This document shows positions 1 through 8,351 of a stretch of 64,000 bases of DNA, piece by piece (the stretch's first letter is position 1; each line of letters opens with the position of its first letter). The notes under the pieces were generated by a model. The model did not search any database and was not told where the DNA came from. It saw nothing but the letters and a program-made list of their open reading frames with translations. The position numbers and the translations under genes were made by a program. This stretch comes from Flavobacterium fluviale. GTDB taxonomy: Bacteria > Bacteroidota > Bacteroidia > Flavobacteriales > Flavobacteriaceae. The stretch spans positions 4,588,001-4,652,000 of the forward strand of contig NZ_CP030261.1 of NCBI RefSeq assembly GCF_003312915.1. Reading direction: 5' to 3'.

Positions 1-156
1 GAATGTTCGAATAATGGATTATTCCTGCCGAAGACTATTTTGTACCAAACCAAAAATCTTACCGCCACCCGTTTGGGATTTGGACATTTAGAAAAAGAGG
101 AAATGGAAAAAGCCGTTTCAATCCTCAAATTAAGTTTAGAAACTGTTCTTTCTTAA
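1..156 (+). CDS. C-terminal end of a MocR/aminotransferase-like protein (partial)
   Basis: The open frame runs in from the left edge and ends at a TAA, giving about 51 residues. The end reads TRLGFGHLEKEEMEKAV, which matches in pattern the last residues of the full MocR-family regulator further right in this window (FRLGYASLSEKQMEEGL). This is the small C-terminal domain of a PLP-dependent fold-type I aminotransferase. It could be a plain aminotransferase or a second GntR-aminotransferase regulator, because the N-terminus lies outside the window. Confidence 0.6.
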   Translation, partial: ECSNNGLFLPKTILYQTKNLTATRLGFGHLEKEEMEKAVSILKLSLETVLS

Positions 157-305
157 ATTTATAAAAATTACAATTTAATATTTATAATTTCATATAAAGT
201 ATCTCATATACTGTCAATTATGTAATTTGTAAATCTAATCCTATAAGCAGAAGAGGTACTTTGGAAACTAACTTTGATATCAGTTAATCTCTAAATCACC
301 TCGTC

Positions 306-761
306 ATGCTTTATACTTTTTTAGAATTACTATTAGTATCTATTGCAGCAACATCAGCCATGACATGGTTTAGTTATGCAATGTCACAAAATTTCAGGGA
401 ATTGTATAAAGAGCCGGTGCTTTTGAGCTACGCTATTGACAAAATGAAAATTGATCTTTCGACGCAGGCAAAAATAAATTGGGGCTGGATATTGCATTAT
501 GCAATCGGACTTTGCTTTGTAGTCGGATATCATATTATTTGGGTAAAGGATATTGCTCCAATTTCACCGCTAAGCGCTCTGCTACTAGGGGCAATCAGCG
601 GTGTAATTGGCATAATCAGCTGGATAATTATTTTCAAAATGACTCATCATCAACCCCCAATTGATTTTAGAGGCTATTATATTCAGCTGTTCTTTGCCCA
701 TATCATTTTTGCTATTATCGCGACAGCACTTTATGCTGTTATGTTAAATCTTCAAATCTAA
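306..761 (+). CDS. small four-helix inner-membrane protein, unknown function
   Basis: The 151-residue product has about four hydrophobic segments (roughly residues 1-20, 60-80, 90-112 and 128-148) separated by short loops. The second helix contains the polar pair HY followed by AIG, and a D-x-x-x-Y-x-x-Q stretch lies before the last helix. The topology and the HYAIG motif loosely recall DUF2938-type membrane proteins, but I am not confident of that family. It starts at an ATG and ends only 8 bp before ligD, so it may be co-transcribed with the NHEJ gene. No function can be assigned. Confidence 0.7.
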   Translation: MLYTFLELLLVSIAATSAMTWFSYAMSQNFRELYKEPVLLSYAIDKMKIDLSTQAKINWGWILHYAIGLCFVVGYHIIWVKDIAPISPLSALLLGAISGVIGIISWIIIFKMTHHQPPIDFRGYYIQLFFAHIIFAIIATALYAVMLNLQI

Positions 762-769
762 GAAAACTT

Positions 770-3331
770 ATGTCACTGTCTAAATACAACCAGAAAAGGG
801 ATTTTAAACAAACACGTGAGCCGAAAGGAGAAATCGCGAAATCGGCTGATAAGTTAATTTTTGTGGTTCAGAAACATGCTGCATCACACTTGCATTATGA
901 TTTTAGATTAGAAATGGATGGTGTTTTAAAAAGTTGGGCAGTTCCAAAGGGGCCTTCAATGGATCCTGAAGTAAAACGCCTTGCGATGATGGTTGAAGAT
1001 CATCCGTACAGTTACAAAGATTTTGAAGGCACCATTCCAGAAGGAAATTATGGCGCAGGAAATGTAATTGTTTGGGATAACGGAACTTATACTTCAGACG
1101 AAAAAACAGCCTCTGCTGAAAAGCAATTAGCATCCGATCTTAAAAAAGGACGTTTGAGTTTTATATTAAAGGGAAAAAAACTTAAAGGCGAATTTTCTTT
1201 GGTAAAACTTCATGGAAAACAGGAAAATGCCTGGCTGCTGATTAAAAAACAAGATAAATATGCAACTGATTCTGATATTTTAGAAAACGATAAATCGGTT
1301 ATTTCTAAAAGGACTTTGGAGCAATTAGAAGAGAAATCTGAAAAGTTAACTGCCAAAATTGAGGAAAAGAGCAAAACTAAAAGTCCCGCAAAAAAAAAGG
1401 CTATCACAAAAGCAGAGGAAGCAGTATTTTTAAAACCAATGCTGGCCAATACCACTGAAAAACCTTTTGATGATGAAGAATGGATTTTTGAAAACAAATA
1501 TGACGGCTATCGTACAATTGCTGTAATTAATCCGCCCAAAGTAGAATTATTCAGCAGAAATAAAATTTCGTTTGATACTAATTTTAAACCAATTGCCGAG
1601 GAATTAAAGAAGATTGATCATACGGTGATTCTCGACGGCGAAGTTGTAGTTGAAAATGAGTCTGGCCGAGCCGAGTTTCAAATGCTTCAAAATTACATTA
1701 AAACAGGAATCGGTAATTTAAAATATTATGTTTTTGATTTACTAAATCTTGACGGAAATTCAATAACCGATTTATCCCTTCTTGACCGAAAAGAACTGCT
1801 GAAGATCTTATTTAACAAATATGATTTCTCAAATATTTTTTATTCTGAACATACAATCGGAGATGGAATCAAACAGTTTGAAAATGCCAGAAAAAGTAAG
1901 AGCGAAGGCATTATTGCTAAAAAAGCAGAGAGCTCTTATTCTGTTGCCAATAGAAGTAATAATTGGCTGAAAATTAAAATTTCTAACGAAGAAGAAGCTA
2001 TTATAATTGGAGTAACAGAACCTAAAAATTCCAGAAAATATTTTGGCGCTATTCTGCTGGGGCAGTACAATGGAAAAGAACTGCAGTATATTGGAAAATG
2101 CGGCACCGGTTTTACAGAATCGGTTTTAAAAGAACTTTACACCAAATTAGAGCCTCTTTTTACTGACCAATCACCACTTAAAGAAAAAGTTCCGTTACGT
2201 GATAAAATTCAATGGGTTAAACCCAAACTGGTTTGTCAGGTAAAATATTCTGAATGGACGCAGGATAAAAATTTAAGACATCCCGTTTATTTAGGATTGA
2301 GAATAGACAAAAAAGCCAGCGAAGTCAATTTCATCGGCAATATGAAAGAGAATAAAAAAAGCAATGATAACACAACTGCAATGGAAGATTCAAAAGAACA
2401 TAAAACTGAAAATGATTATGATTTGAAAATTGGTAAAACGACCTTGCATTTAACCAACCAGAATAAAATCTATTTTCCGAAGGACGGAATTACAAAAGGG
2501 GATGTTATTCAATATTATAATGAAGTGGCACCGCTTATACTTCCGTATCTAAAGGACCGCCCAGAATCTATGAATCGTTTTCCAAACGGAATTGATTCTC
2601 CAAGTTTTTATCAAAAAGATATTGATCTGGATAAAACACCAAAATGGCTGAAAACCAAAAAAATATTCTCTGAGTCGAACGATGCCGATGTCAATTATTT
2701 GATTTGTAATGATAAAGAAACGCTTTTGTATATGGCAAATCTCGGCTGTATAGAAATGAATCCGTGGAACTCGACTATAAAACATATTCAAAATCCAGAC
2801 TGGCTGGTAATTGATTTAGATCCTGCGACAGAAAATGATTTTCCGATAGTTGTACAAACAGCATTAGTAGTAAAAGAAGTGATGGATGAACTGGATACAG
2901 AATGCCTCTGCAAAACCTCTGGCGCTACCGGACTTCACATTTACATTCCGCTTGGAGCGCAGTACGATTATGATTCGATTAAAATTCTAGCCGAATTAAT
3001 TGCAAAAGAAGTTCATGCGAGACTTCCAAAAATTACTTCGATTGAACGAAGCATCAAGAAAAGAAAAAATAAATTATATATAGATTTTCTGCAAAACCGC
3101 CGAGGACAAACTTTGGCTGCGCCGTATTCTGTTCGTCCAAAACCTGGCGCTACAGTTTCAACACCATTAGAATGGAGTGAAGTCACAGAAAAACTGCATC
3201 CTTCACAATTTACCATTAAAAATGTATTGGGACGTTTTGAGAAAAAAGGTGACTTGTGGAAACCTGTTTTATCAAAAGGAGCCAATATTAAAAAGATTAT
3301 TTTAAAGCTGGAAGAAATGAAAAATAGTTAA
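770..3331 (+). CDS. ligD: ATP-dependent DNA ligase D (LigD), PE-LIG-POL
   Basis: This is the multifunctional ligase of bacterial non-homologous end joining, acting with Ku on DNA double-strand breaks. Three modules are visible. The N-terminal 3'-phosphoesterase (residues about 15-165) has HYDFRLEMDG. The central ligase (about 215-530) has the nucleotidyl-lysine motif K243-YDG and a later EGIIAKK motif. The C-terminal archaeo-eukaryotic primase/polymerase (about 560-850) has the catalytic pair D682-L-D684. At 853 residues it has the usual length of a full three-domain protein. A Lys-rich linker (about 185-210) joins PE and LIG. The gene converges on ku with a 4-bp overlap of the stop codons, which suggests the two are expressed separately. 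Confidence 0.97.
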   Translation: MSLSKYNQKRDFKQTREPKGEIAKSADKLIFVVQKHAASHLHYDFRLEMDGVLKSWAVPKGPSMDPEVKRLAMMVEDHPYSYKDFEGTIPEGNYGAGNVIVWDNGTYTSDEKTASAEKQLASDLKKGRLSFILKGKKLKGEFSLVKLHGKQENAWLLIKKQDKYATDSDILENDKSVISKRTLEQLEEKSEKLTAKIEEKSKTKSPAKKKAITKAEEAVFLKPMLANTTEKPFDDEEWIFENKYDGYRTIAVINPPKVELFSRNKISFDTNFKPIAEELKKIDHTVILDGEVVVENESGRAEFQMLQNYIKTGIGNLKYYVFDLLNLDGNSITDLSLLDRKELLKILFNKYDFSNIFYSEHTIGDGIKQFENARKSKSEGIIAKKAESSYSVANRSNNWLKIKISNEEEAIIIGVTEPKNSRKYFGAILLGQYNGKELQYIGKCGTGFTESVLKELYTKLEPLFTDQSPLKEKVPLRDKIQWVKPKLVCQVKYSEWTQDKNLRHPVYLGLRIDKKASEVNFIGNMKENKKSNDNTTAMEDSKEHKTENDYDLKIGKTTLHLTNQNKIYFPKDGITKGDVIQYYNEVAPLILPYLKDRPESMNRFPNGIDSPSFYQKDIDLDKTPKWLKTKKIFSESNDADVNYLICNDKETLLYMANLGCIEMNPWNSTIKHIQNPDWLVIDLDPATENDFPIVVQTALVVKEVMDELDTECLCKTSGATGLHIYIPLGAQYDYDSIKILAELIAKEVHARLPKITSIERSIKKRKNKLYIDFLQNRRGQTLAAPYSVRPKPGATVSTPLEWSEVTEKLHPSQFTIKNVLGRFEKKGDLWKPVLSKGANIKKIILKLEEMKNS

Positions 3332-4107
3332 GATGATTTTTTCTTTTTAGTTTCAAGACTTGCTTTCAGCATTTCCATTAAATCATCACTTTGTTTGTGT
3401 ACGACTTTAAGTTTTGGAGAAGCTTTTTGAGGTTTTCCTTTGGCTTTCTTTTTAATGATATCCAAAAGTTTGGCAGTGTATTCGTCTTTAAATCCTGTGA
3501 TGTCAAATTTCTCTGTAAGCTGATCTATTAGTTTTTCGGCCATATCCATTTCTTTGGTAGATTTTTTGGACATTGGCGGTAATTTTAATTCGCTTGTACT
3601 TCTAATTTCCTGTTCAAACCGAATTCGATTTAAAACAATTACATCTTTATAAGGTTTTAAAATCGCAAGACTTTCTTTATTTCTTAAAACAAAACGTGTC
3701 ACGCCCACTTTTCCTGAAGCCTGAAGCGCATCACGAAGCAGTCCGTAAGCATTCATTGCACCTTTGTCTGGTTCCAGATAATACGGCTGTTCATAATAAA
3801 TACTTTGAATTTCTTTTTCAAGAACAAAACTTTCAATATCGATAGTTTTCGTTTTGATGGCGTCCGCCGCTTCAAAATCTGAATCGTCTAGAATGACATA
3901 TTTGTCATCCAATTTATAGCCTTTCACTATATTGGCAAAATCAACTTCTTTACCAGTGTCTTCGTTGACTCGTTTAAACTTAATATGGGCATGATCTTTT
4001 TTATCAAGCATATCCATATCAAGATTGCTTTCCTCTACTGCAGAAAAGATTTTTATCGGAATATTAATTAATCCAAAACTAACTGAACCTGTCCAAATTG
4101 ATCTCAT
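3328..4107 (-). CDS. ku: Ku DNA end-binding protein
   Basis: The protein starts MRSIWTGSVSFGLINIPIK, the hallmark N-terminus of bacterial Ku. It continues with the beta-barrel core that forms a homodimeric ring around DNA ends. Its 259 residues are typical. The C-terminal 40 residues are very Lys-rich, as in Ku tails that contact DNA and recruit LigD. It is encoded convergently with ligD, so the pair is a complete two-protein NHEJ system. A clear ATG start is present. Confidence 0.97.
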   Translation of the reverse strand: MRSIWTGSVSFGLINIPIKIFSAVEESNLDMDMLDKKDHAHIKFKRVNEDTGKEVDFANIVKGYKLDDKYVILDDSDFEAADAIKTKTIDIESFVLEKEIQSIYYEQPYYLEPDKGAMNAYGLLRDALQASGKVGVTRFVLRNKESLAILKPYKDVIVLNRIRFEQEIRSTSELKLPPMSKKSTKEMDMAEKLIDQLTEKFDITGFKDEYTAKLLDIIKKKAKGKPQKASPKLKVVHKQSDDLMEMLKASLETKKKKSS

Positions 4108-4444
4108 GATTTTTGTATTAGAAATATCTCCCTAAATTAAATGAGATAGGATATATAAACGTTACAAAATGAATCGATTAATTTATAAAATAAAGACTAA
4201 TTTACATCGTGACAATTAATTTTTCATCAAGTCCCATAGGGACGAAATATTTATAGATAAAAAATACATTGTGTGTAAAAGAGCTCCAGAGGAGCGAAAT
4301 ATTTCGCTCCGCTGGAGCTTCTGTTTTCAAATCTTACATTACATTCTATAAATATTTTGCTCCGCTGGAGCTCTCAATAGTGTTTAAAAAAAAAGACTGC
4401 CCCAAAAGACAGTCTTACTATAAGTAAAGATTTTAATTTTAATT
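4108..4444. repeat. ku upstream region with hairpin-rich repeat
   Basis: The spacer between ku and metQ holds several palindromic blocks and no credible reading frame. A GTCCCATAGGGAC palindrome lies near 4231. A 38-bp almost perfect hairpin at 4282-4319 has arms AGCTCCAG.GGAGCGAAAT and its complement. A second GCTCCGCTGGAGC block lies near 4361-4374. The parts resemble the composite inverted-repeat elements seen elsewhere in the window but are not a clear full copy. The ku promoter should lie next to 4107; I see no perfect TAnnTTTG box there. Confidence 0.55.
4393..4416 (-). terminator. intrinsic terminator of the metNIQ operon
   Basis: The arms AAGACTG and CAGTCTT flank a 10-nt loop. Read on the minus strand, the stem is followed by a run of nine T. 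It lies 29 bp beyond the metQ stop codon. Confidence 0.8.
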
Positions 4445-5257
4445 TTACCATCCTTTAACAGCTCCTCCTTTAAATTCCTGCTCAGCAGCTTTTTCTACTT
4501 CAGCAGATTGAAACGCTTGTAAAAACTGTTTTACTTTTTCTTCGTTTTTATTGTCTTCACGGCTTACCACTAAATTTACATACGGAGAATCTTTATCTTC
4601 AACAAATAAAGCATCGCGCGAAGGAACTAATCCTGCTGCAGAAGCAAAAGTATTATTGATAATAGCAATAGAAACATTTTCGTCGTCTAAAGCACGAGGC
4701 AATTGCGGTGCTTCTAATTCTAAAATTTTCAAGTTTTTAGGATTACTAACAATGTCTGTAACTTTAGGAAGCAGCCCTACATTCTCTTTTAATTTCAACA
4801 AACCATTTTTTTGCAAAAGCAATAAAGAACGTCCGCCGTTTGTTGGATCATTTGGGATAATGATTGTGCTTTCGTTTTTCAATTCCGAAAGACTTTTTAT
4901 TTTTTTAGAATAAGCTGCAATTGGGTAAACAAACGTTTTTCCGATGATTGCCAATTTGTAACCGCGTTGTTTCGATTGTTCGTCTAAGTATGGTTTGTGC
5001 TGAAAAGCATTCGCATCAATATCTCCTTGACTTAAAGCTTCATTTGGAATCACATAATCGTTAAAAGAAACCAATTCCACTTCTAAACCGTATTTTTCTT
5101 TTGCTACTTTTTTAGCTGCTTCTGCTACTTTTAATTCTGGTCCGGAAGCCACGCCAACTTTTATAAAATGCGGATCATTGTTTTTGCTTTTTCCGCAATT
5201 TGTTACAACAAGAGCTAAAGCTAAAATTCCGGCTGTTTTCAAGAAATTTATTTTCAT
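4445..5257 (-). CDS. metQ: methionine ABC transporter substrate-binding lipoprotein MetQ
   Basis: This 270-residue lipoprotein binds methionine outside the inner membrane and passes it to MetNI. The N-terminus is a lipoprotein signal with the lipobox VVTNC (Cys21). The NlpA/MetQ family pattern follows, including KVGVASGPE, the DANAFQHKPYL segment, and IIPNDPTNGGRSLLLL, which lines the ligand site. It is the last gene of a three-gene operon, 45 bp after metI, and is followed by an intrinsic terminator. Residues conserved for methionine binding look present. Confidence 0.95.
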   Translation of the reverse strand: MKINFLKTAGILALALVVTNCGKSKNNDPHFIKVGVASGPELKVAEAAKKVAKEKYGLEVELVSFNDYVIPNEALSQGDIDANAFQHKPYLDEQSKQRGYKLAIIGKTFVYPIAAYSKKIKSLSELKNESTIIIPNDPTNGGRSLLLLQKNGLLKLKENVGLLPKVTDIVSNPKNLKILELEAPQLPRALDDENVSIAIINNTFASAAGLVPSRDALFVEDKDSPYVNLVVSREDNKNEEKVKQFLQAFQSAEVEKAAEQEFKGGAVKGW

Positions 5258-5302
5258 GACAATTCTATTTTTAATTTTTAATTCTAATTTTTTAATTGAT
5301 AA

Positions 5303-5956
5303 TTATCTGTGATCAAATCGCTTTGATAATCTGTCTCCTGCAAACTGAATCAGGAATACTAAAATTACCAGTAACGCCAGAACCGAATTCATCGTTACGG
5401 CATCATAACCAATATATCCGTACTGATATCCCACTTGTCCGAGTCCGCCCGCACCAACAGCGCCGCCCATTGCAGAATAACCTACAAGCGTAATTAACGT
5501 AATCGATGCAGCATTTATTAATGAAGGTAAAGCCTCTGGAAGTAATACTTTGTAAACAATTTGAAGCGGCGTTGCTCCCAATGCTCTTGCAGCTTCGATT
5601 AATCCAGAAGGAAGACTTAATAAACTATTTTCGACCAATCTGGCGATAAATGGCGCCGCGCCAATGCTTAATGGAACTAATGCCGCGCTGACACCAATTG
5701 AAGTTCCTACAAGGGCACGCGTAAACGGAATCATCCAAACGATTAAAATAATGAATGGAATCGAACGAAAAATATTTACTATAACAGACAATGTTCTGTT
5801 TAAAGCCGGCTGTTCTAAGATTTGATCTTTACGCGTAAGGAACAATAAAATTCCTGTTGGAAGTCCTAGTAAAAAACCAAAAAATCCCGATACAAAAGTC
5901 ATAACAATGGTTTCCCATGTTCCTTTTAACAATAATTCTATAATGGAATCAGACAT
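5303..5956 (-). CDS. metI: methionine ABC transporter permease MetI
   Basis: The inner-membrane permease has about five transmembrane helices. The cytoplasmic EAA coupling loop reads EAARALGATPLQIVYKVLLP near residues 138-157 and docks to the ATPase MetN. Its 217 residues match the family. It overlaps the end of metN by 8 bp, so the two are probably translationally coupled, and metQ follows. Confidence 0.96.
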   Translation of the reverse strand: MSDSIIELLLKGTWETIVMTFVSGFFGFLLGLPTGILLFLTRKDQILEQPALNRTLSVIVNIFRSIPFIILIVWMIPFTRALVGTSIGVSAALVPLSIGAAPFIARLVENSLLSLPSGLIEAARALGATPLQIVYKVLLPEALPSLINAASITLITLVGYSAMGGAVGAGGLGQVGYQYGYIGYDAVTMNSVLALLVILVFLIQFAGDRLSKRFDHR

Positions 5957-6980
5957 AACCTATAATTTCTGTTTTAATATGTTTTGAATTAAAATATTGA
6001 ATCGCAGCACTATAATTTTCGCGTTTTCCTGATAATTCAATCAGCATTACACCAAAATTTACGTCGCCTGCCTGATCCATTTGTGCACTGACAATTTTAA
6101 AATCAGTATCAAAAAGTCTTGATACTTCAGAAATTACAGGTTCGTTTACCGATTTTCCAGTCATTTCTAATTTCAATAACGGGTTCAAAGTTCCGTTATC
6201 TTCTTGTTTTAGTTTTTCCTGATAAACGGATGGAATATCAATATGTAAAGAAGATGAAATAAACTCTCTAGTCAATTCATGTTTCGGATCGGCAAAGATT
6301 TCGCCCACACTTCCCTGCTCTATTAGTTTTCCGTGACTGATTACCGCCACTTCATCACAAATAGATTTTACAACTTCCATTTGGTGCGTTATCAATAAAA
6401 CGGTAATATTCAGACGTTTGTTAATGTCTTTCAATAAATTTAAAATCGATCTGGTAGTTGCAGGATCCAGCGCGCTTGTAGCTTCATCACACAAAAGCAC
6501 TTTCGGGTTATTGGCTAAAGTTCTTGCAATTGCAACTCTTTGTTTCTGGCCTCCCGAAAGACTTGCAGGAAAATCATTTGCTTTTTCTGCTAAACCAACT
6601 AATTGAAGCAGTTCTAAAACACGCGTTTTAATTTCTGTTTTTGAAGTTCCTGCTAATTCCAATGGAAAAGCAACATTTTCAAAAACAGTTCGCGAAGAAA
6701 GCAGATTAAAATGCTGAAAAATCATTCCGATTTGTCTTCTTTCAATCGCCAGTTCCGAATTTGATAACTGCATAAGCGCTTTGCCGTCTACAATAATTTC
6801 TCCAGAAGTTGGTCTTTCCAATAAATTCACACAGCGAATTAAAGTACTTTTTCCAGCACCAGAAGTTCCAATTACACCAAAAATCTTCCCTGGAGGAACT
6901 CTAAGCGAGACATCAGATAAAGCAGCAACAATTCTGTCTTTCTGATGAAATGTTTTGGTTACATTTTTTAATTCAATCAT
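5949..6980 (-). CDS. metN: methionine ABC transporter ATP-binding protein MetN
   Basis: The 343-residue ATPase drives methionine import. The Walker A motif GTSGAGKST has its lysine at residue 44. The signature LSGGQ and Walker B LLCDEATSALD are intact. The C-terminal part from about residue 265 is the NIL regulatory domain, which in this family binds methionine and gives trans-inhibition. It is the first gene of metNIQ and starts just after an attenuator-like hairpin and a Met-rich leader peptide. Confidence 0.97.
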   Translation of the reverse strand: MIELKNVTKTFHQKDRIVAALSDVSLRVPPGKIFGVIGTSGAGKSTLIRCVNLLERPTSGEIIVDGKALMQLSNSELAIERRQIGMIFQHFNLLSSRTVFENVAFPLELAGTSKTEIKTRVLELLQLVGLAEKANDFPASLSGGQKQRVAIARTLANNPKVLLCDEATSALDPATTRSILNLLKDINKRLNITVLLITHQMEVVKSICDEVAVISHGKLIEQGSVGEIFADPKHELTREFISSSLHIDIPSVYQEKLKQEDNGTLNPLLKLEMTGKSVNEPVISEVSRLFDTDFKIVSAQMDQAGDVNFGVMLIELSGKRENYSAAIQYFNSKHIKTEIIGYV

Positions 6981-7004
6981 TATTTAATTAAGTTTTAAAA
7001 TCAA

Positions 7005-7036
7005 AAAAGCCTTTCAAATAGTTATGAAAGGCTTTT
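7005..7036 (-). terminator. intrinsic terminator between leader peptide and metN (attenuator candidate)
   Basis: The perfect 12-bp stem AAAAGCCTTTCA/TGAAAGGCTTTT has an 8-nt loop. On the minus strand it runs into a T tract. It lies 24 bp before the metN start codon and 17 bp after the stop of a 30-codon Met/Cys-rich reading frame. The upstream gene at 7333 has its own hairpin near 7251-7286, so this second terminator is best explained as premature termination controlling metNIQ. Confidence 0.75.
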
Positions 7037-7053
7037 CGAAATAAATGTATCAT

Positions 7054-7146
7054 TTATATATAAGCCAGATCCATACGATTCATAACAGCATCACAGCACA
7101 TACTGCCGCTATAATAATTCTTCATATTCTGGTTACTATTTTTCAT
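7054..7146 (-). CDS. 30-residue Met/Cys-rich leader peptide upstream of metNIQ
   Basis: A short ATG-initiated frame encodes 30 residues. Five are Met (1, 8, 16, 22, 25), and an adjacent Cys pair lies at 17-18 in the core GSMCCDAVMNRMD. It ends 17 bp before a strong intrinsic terminator that in turn precedes metN. Met and Cys are rare residues, so a run of them ahead of a terminator and a methionine importer is the classic layout of a ribosome-mediated attenuator. An in-frame TAA shortly upstream fixes the start at this ATG. No coding conservation could be tested here, and a metabolite-binding RNA is the main alternative. Confidence 0.55.
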   Translation of the reverse strand: MKNSNQNMKNYYSGSMCCDAVMNRMDLAYI

Positions 7147-7250
7147 TGCCGCTGCAAATTTAAGTAGTTATTTTCAATTTTTCTGTAAAAACTATCAAAA
7201 CTTTTATTAACCTATCAATATAGTAGACTTTTTGAAAATAAAAAAATTCA

Positions 7251-7286
7251 AATTCCAAATTCCAGAGTGAATTGGAATTTGGAATT
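7251..7286. terminator. 14-bp stem hairpin after the 7333 gene, built from AAATTCC heptamers
   Basis: AATTCCAAATTCCA pairs perfectly with TGGAATTTGGAATT across an 8-nt loop. It lies 47 bp beyond the stop of the lipoprotein gene and probably stabilises or ends its transcript. The right arm continues as heptamers (GGAATTT, AGAATTT) to about 7300. The stem is AT-rich with no clean T tract, so function as a terminator is likely but not certain. Confidence 0.5.
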
Positions 7287-7332
7287 TAGAATTTGGAATT
7301 TTATTTAAAGTTTTTGATTTGGACTTTAAACC

Positions 7333-8337
7333 CTAATTATTCTGCTCTGCAATAACAGCTTTATTCAGTTTTATAATCCTGATTTTTTTATTGGTATTGT
7401 CCGATAGAAAAATAACATCATTAAGCTGTGCCGTTCCAACAATAGTTCCGAATGGATTTTGTCCTAAAATATCCGAAGCGTTTACAACCGCTTTGTAATT
7501 TTGTTTGATAAAATCTTCTTTTGGATATAATCTTAAATACGACGCACTTCCCACATTTTCTGAAGTTACTGCCCAATCTTTGCTGAAAGAAACAGCAATT
7601 GGTTTTATATCTAAAAATTGTGTTTTCTCAGGCTCGATAGGAGTTGTTAAAGATGCCGCTGCATTTGCTTTAATATTGGCAATATTATAGTACAAATAGC
7701 TTTTCGCATCTCTTCCTGCTACCACAAGACTGCCGCCGTAAACATCCATAGAGTATACTTCTGTATAACCGTTTAAAGTATTTAGTTTGGCAATAGGCTG
7801 TAAATCCCAATCACTTGTCTCTGTAATTTGAGAGGTTTCAAATACTTTGATGAACTTTTCTTTTTCTTTCACGAATATCAATCCGTCTTTTACAACTACG
7901 CCAAAAACGTGTACAAAAGTCTTCCACCATTGTCCGTTTCCAACAGTACTGATTCCTGCATTTGTTATTTCATCAAAAACAAACAATCTCGATTCGGTGC
8001 TTCCAACATAAATACGTCCATTGTCAACAGCAACAGAAGTCAAACTCGTTAACGGAATTGTAGTTGTTCCTTTTACATATTCTTTTATCGTTTTAATATG
8101 AGCGAAAGTAACAGCATTAAAAATCTCCAAAACGTTTCCATTAACAACATATAATTTCTCGTTTGAGACTGCTATTCCTTTAGGATCAAATGCTTCTGTG
8201 CTTCCTGGAATATTTTCTGTATTAAGAACAGCTTCTTCAGTAGGATAATAATAATCGTAATTTTTAGATTCGATATCATCTTTGCTGCAATTGGTAAAAA
8301 AGCAAAGTACAAGAATTAAGGGCAAAATATTTTTCAT
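7333..8337 (-). CDS. lipoprotein with predicted beta-propeller repeats
   Basis: I place the start at the internal ATG giving MKNILPLILVLCFFTNC, because that yields a clean lipoprotein signal (Cys15) and avoids overlapping the upstream gene. An in-frame ATG 24 bp earlier is possible. The 334-residue product contains repeated strands such as KGIAVSNEKLYVVNGNVLEIFN and TSVAVDNGRIYVGSTESRLFVF, about every 45-60 residues, the style of LVIVD/NHL-like propeller blades. It follows the metzincin-like lipoprotein directly and is probably co-transcribed with it. The substrate is unknown, and the protein is probably anchored at the cell surface or in the periplasm. Confidence 0.75.
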   Translation of the reverse strand: MKNILPLILVLCFFTNCSKDDIESKNYDYYYPTEEAVLNTENIPGSTEAFDPKGIAVSNEKLYVVNGNVLEIFNAVTFAHIKTIKEYVKGTTTIPLTSLTSVAVDNGRIYVGSTESRLFVFDEITNAGISTVGNGQWWKTFVHVFGVVVKDGLIFVKEKEKFIKVFETSQITETSDWDLQPIAKLNTLNGYTEVYSMDVYGGSLVVAGRDAKSYLYYNIANIKANAAASLTTPIEPEKTQFLDIKPIAVSFSKDWAVTSENVGSASYLRLYPKEDFIKQNYKAVVNASDILGQNPFGTIVGTAQLNDVIFLSDNTNKKIRIIKLNKAVIAEQNN

Positions 8338-8351
8338 ATCTATTTTATATT

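Noticed and set aside
1210..1497. Open frames antisense to ligD, and similar antisense frames under other genes
   Set aside because: They are shadows of strongly supported coding sequences, with no independent start or domain.
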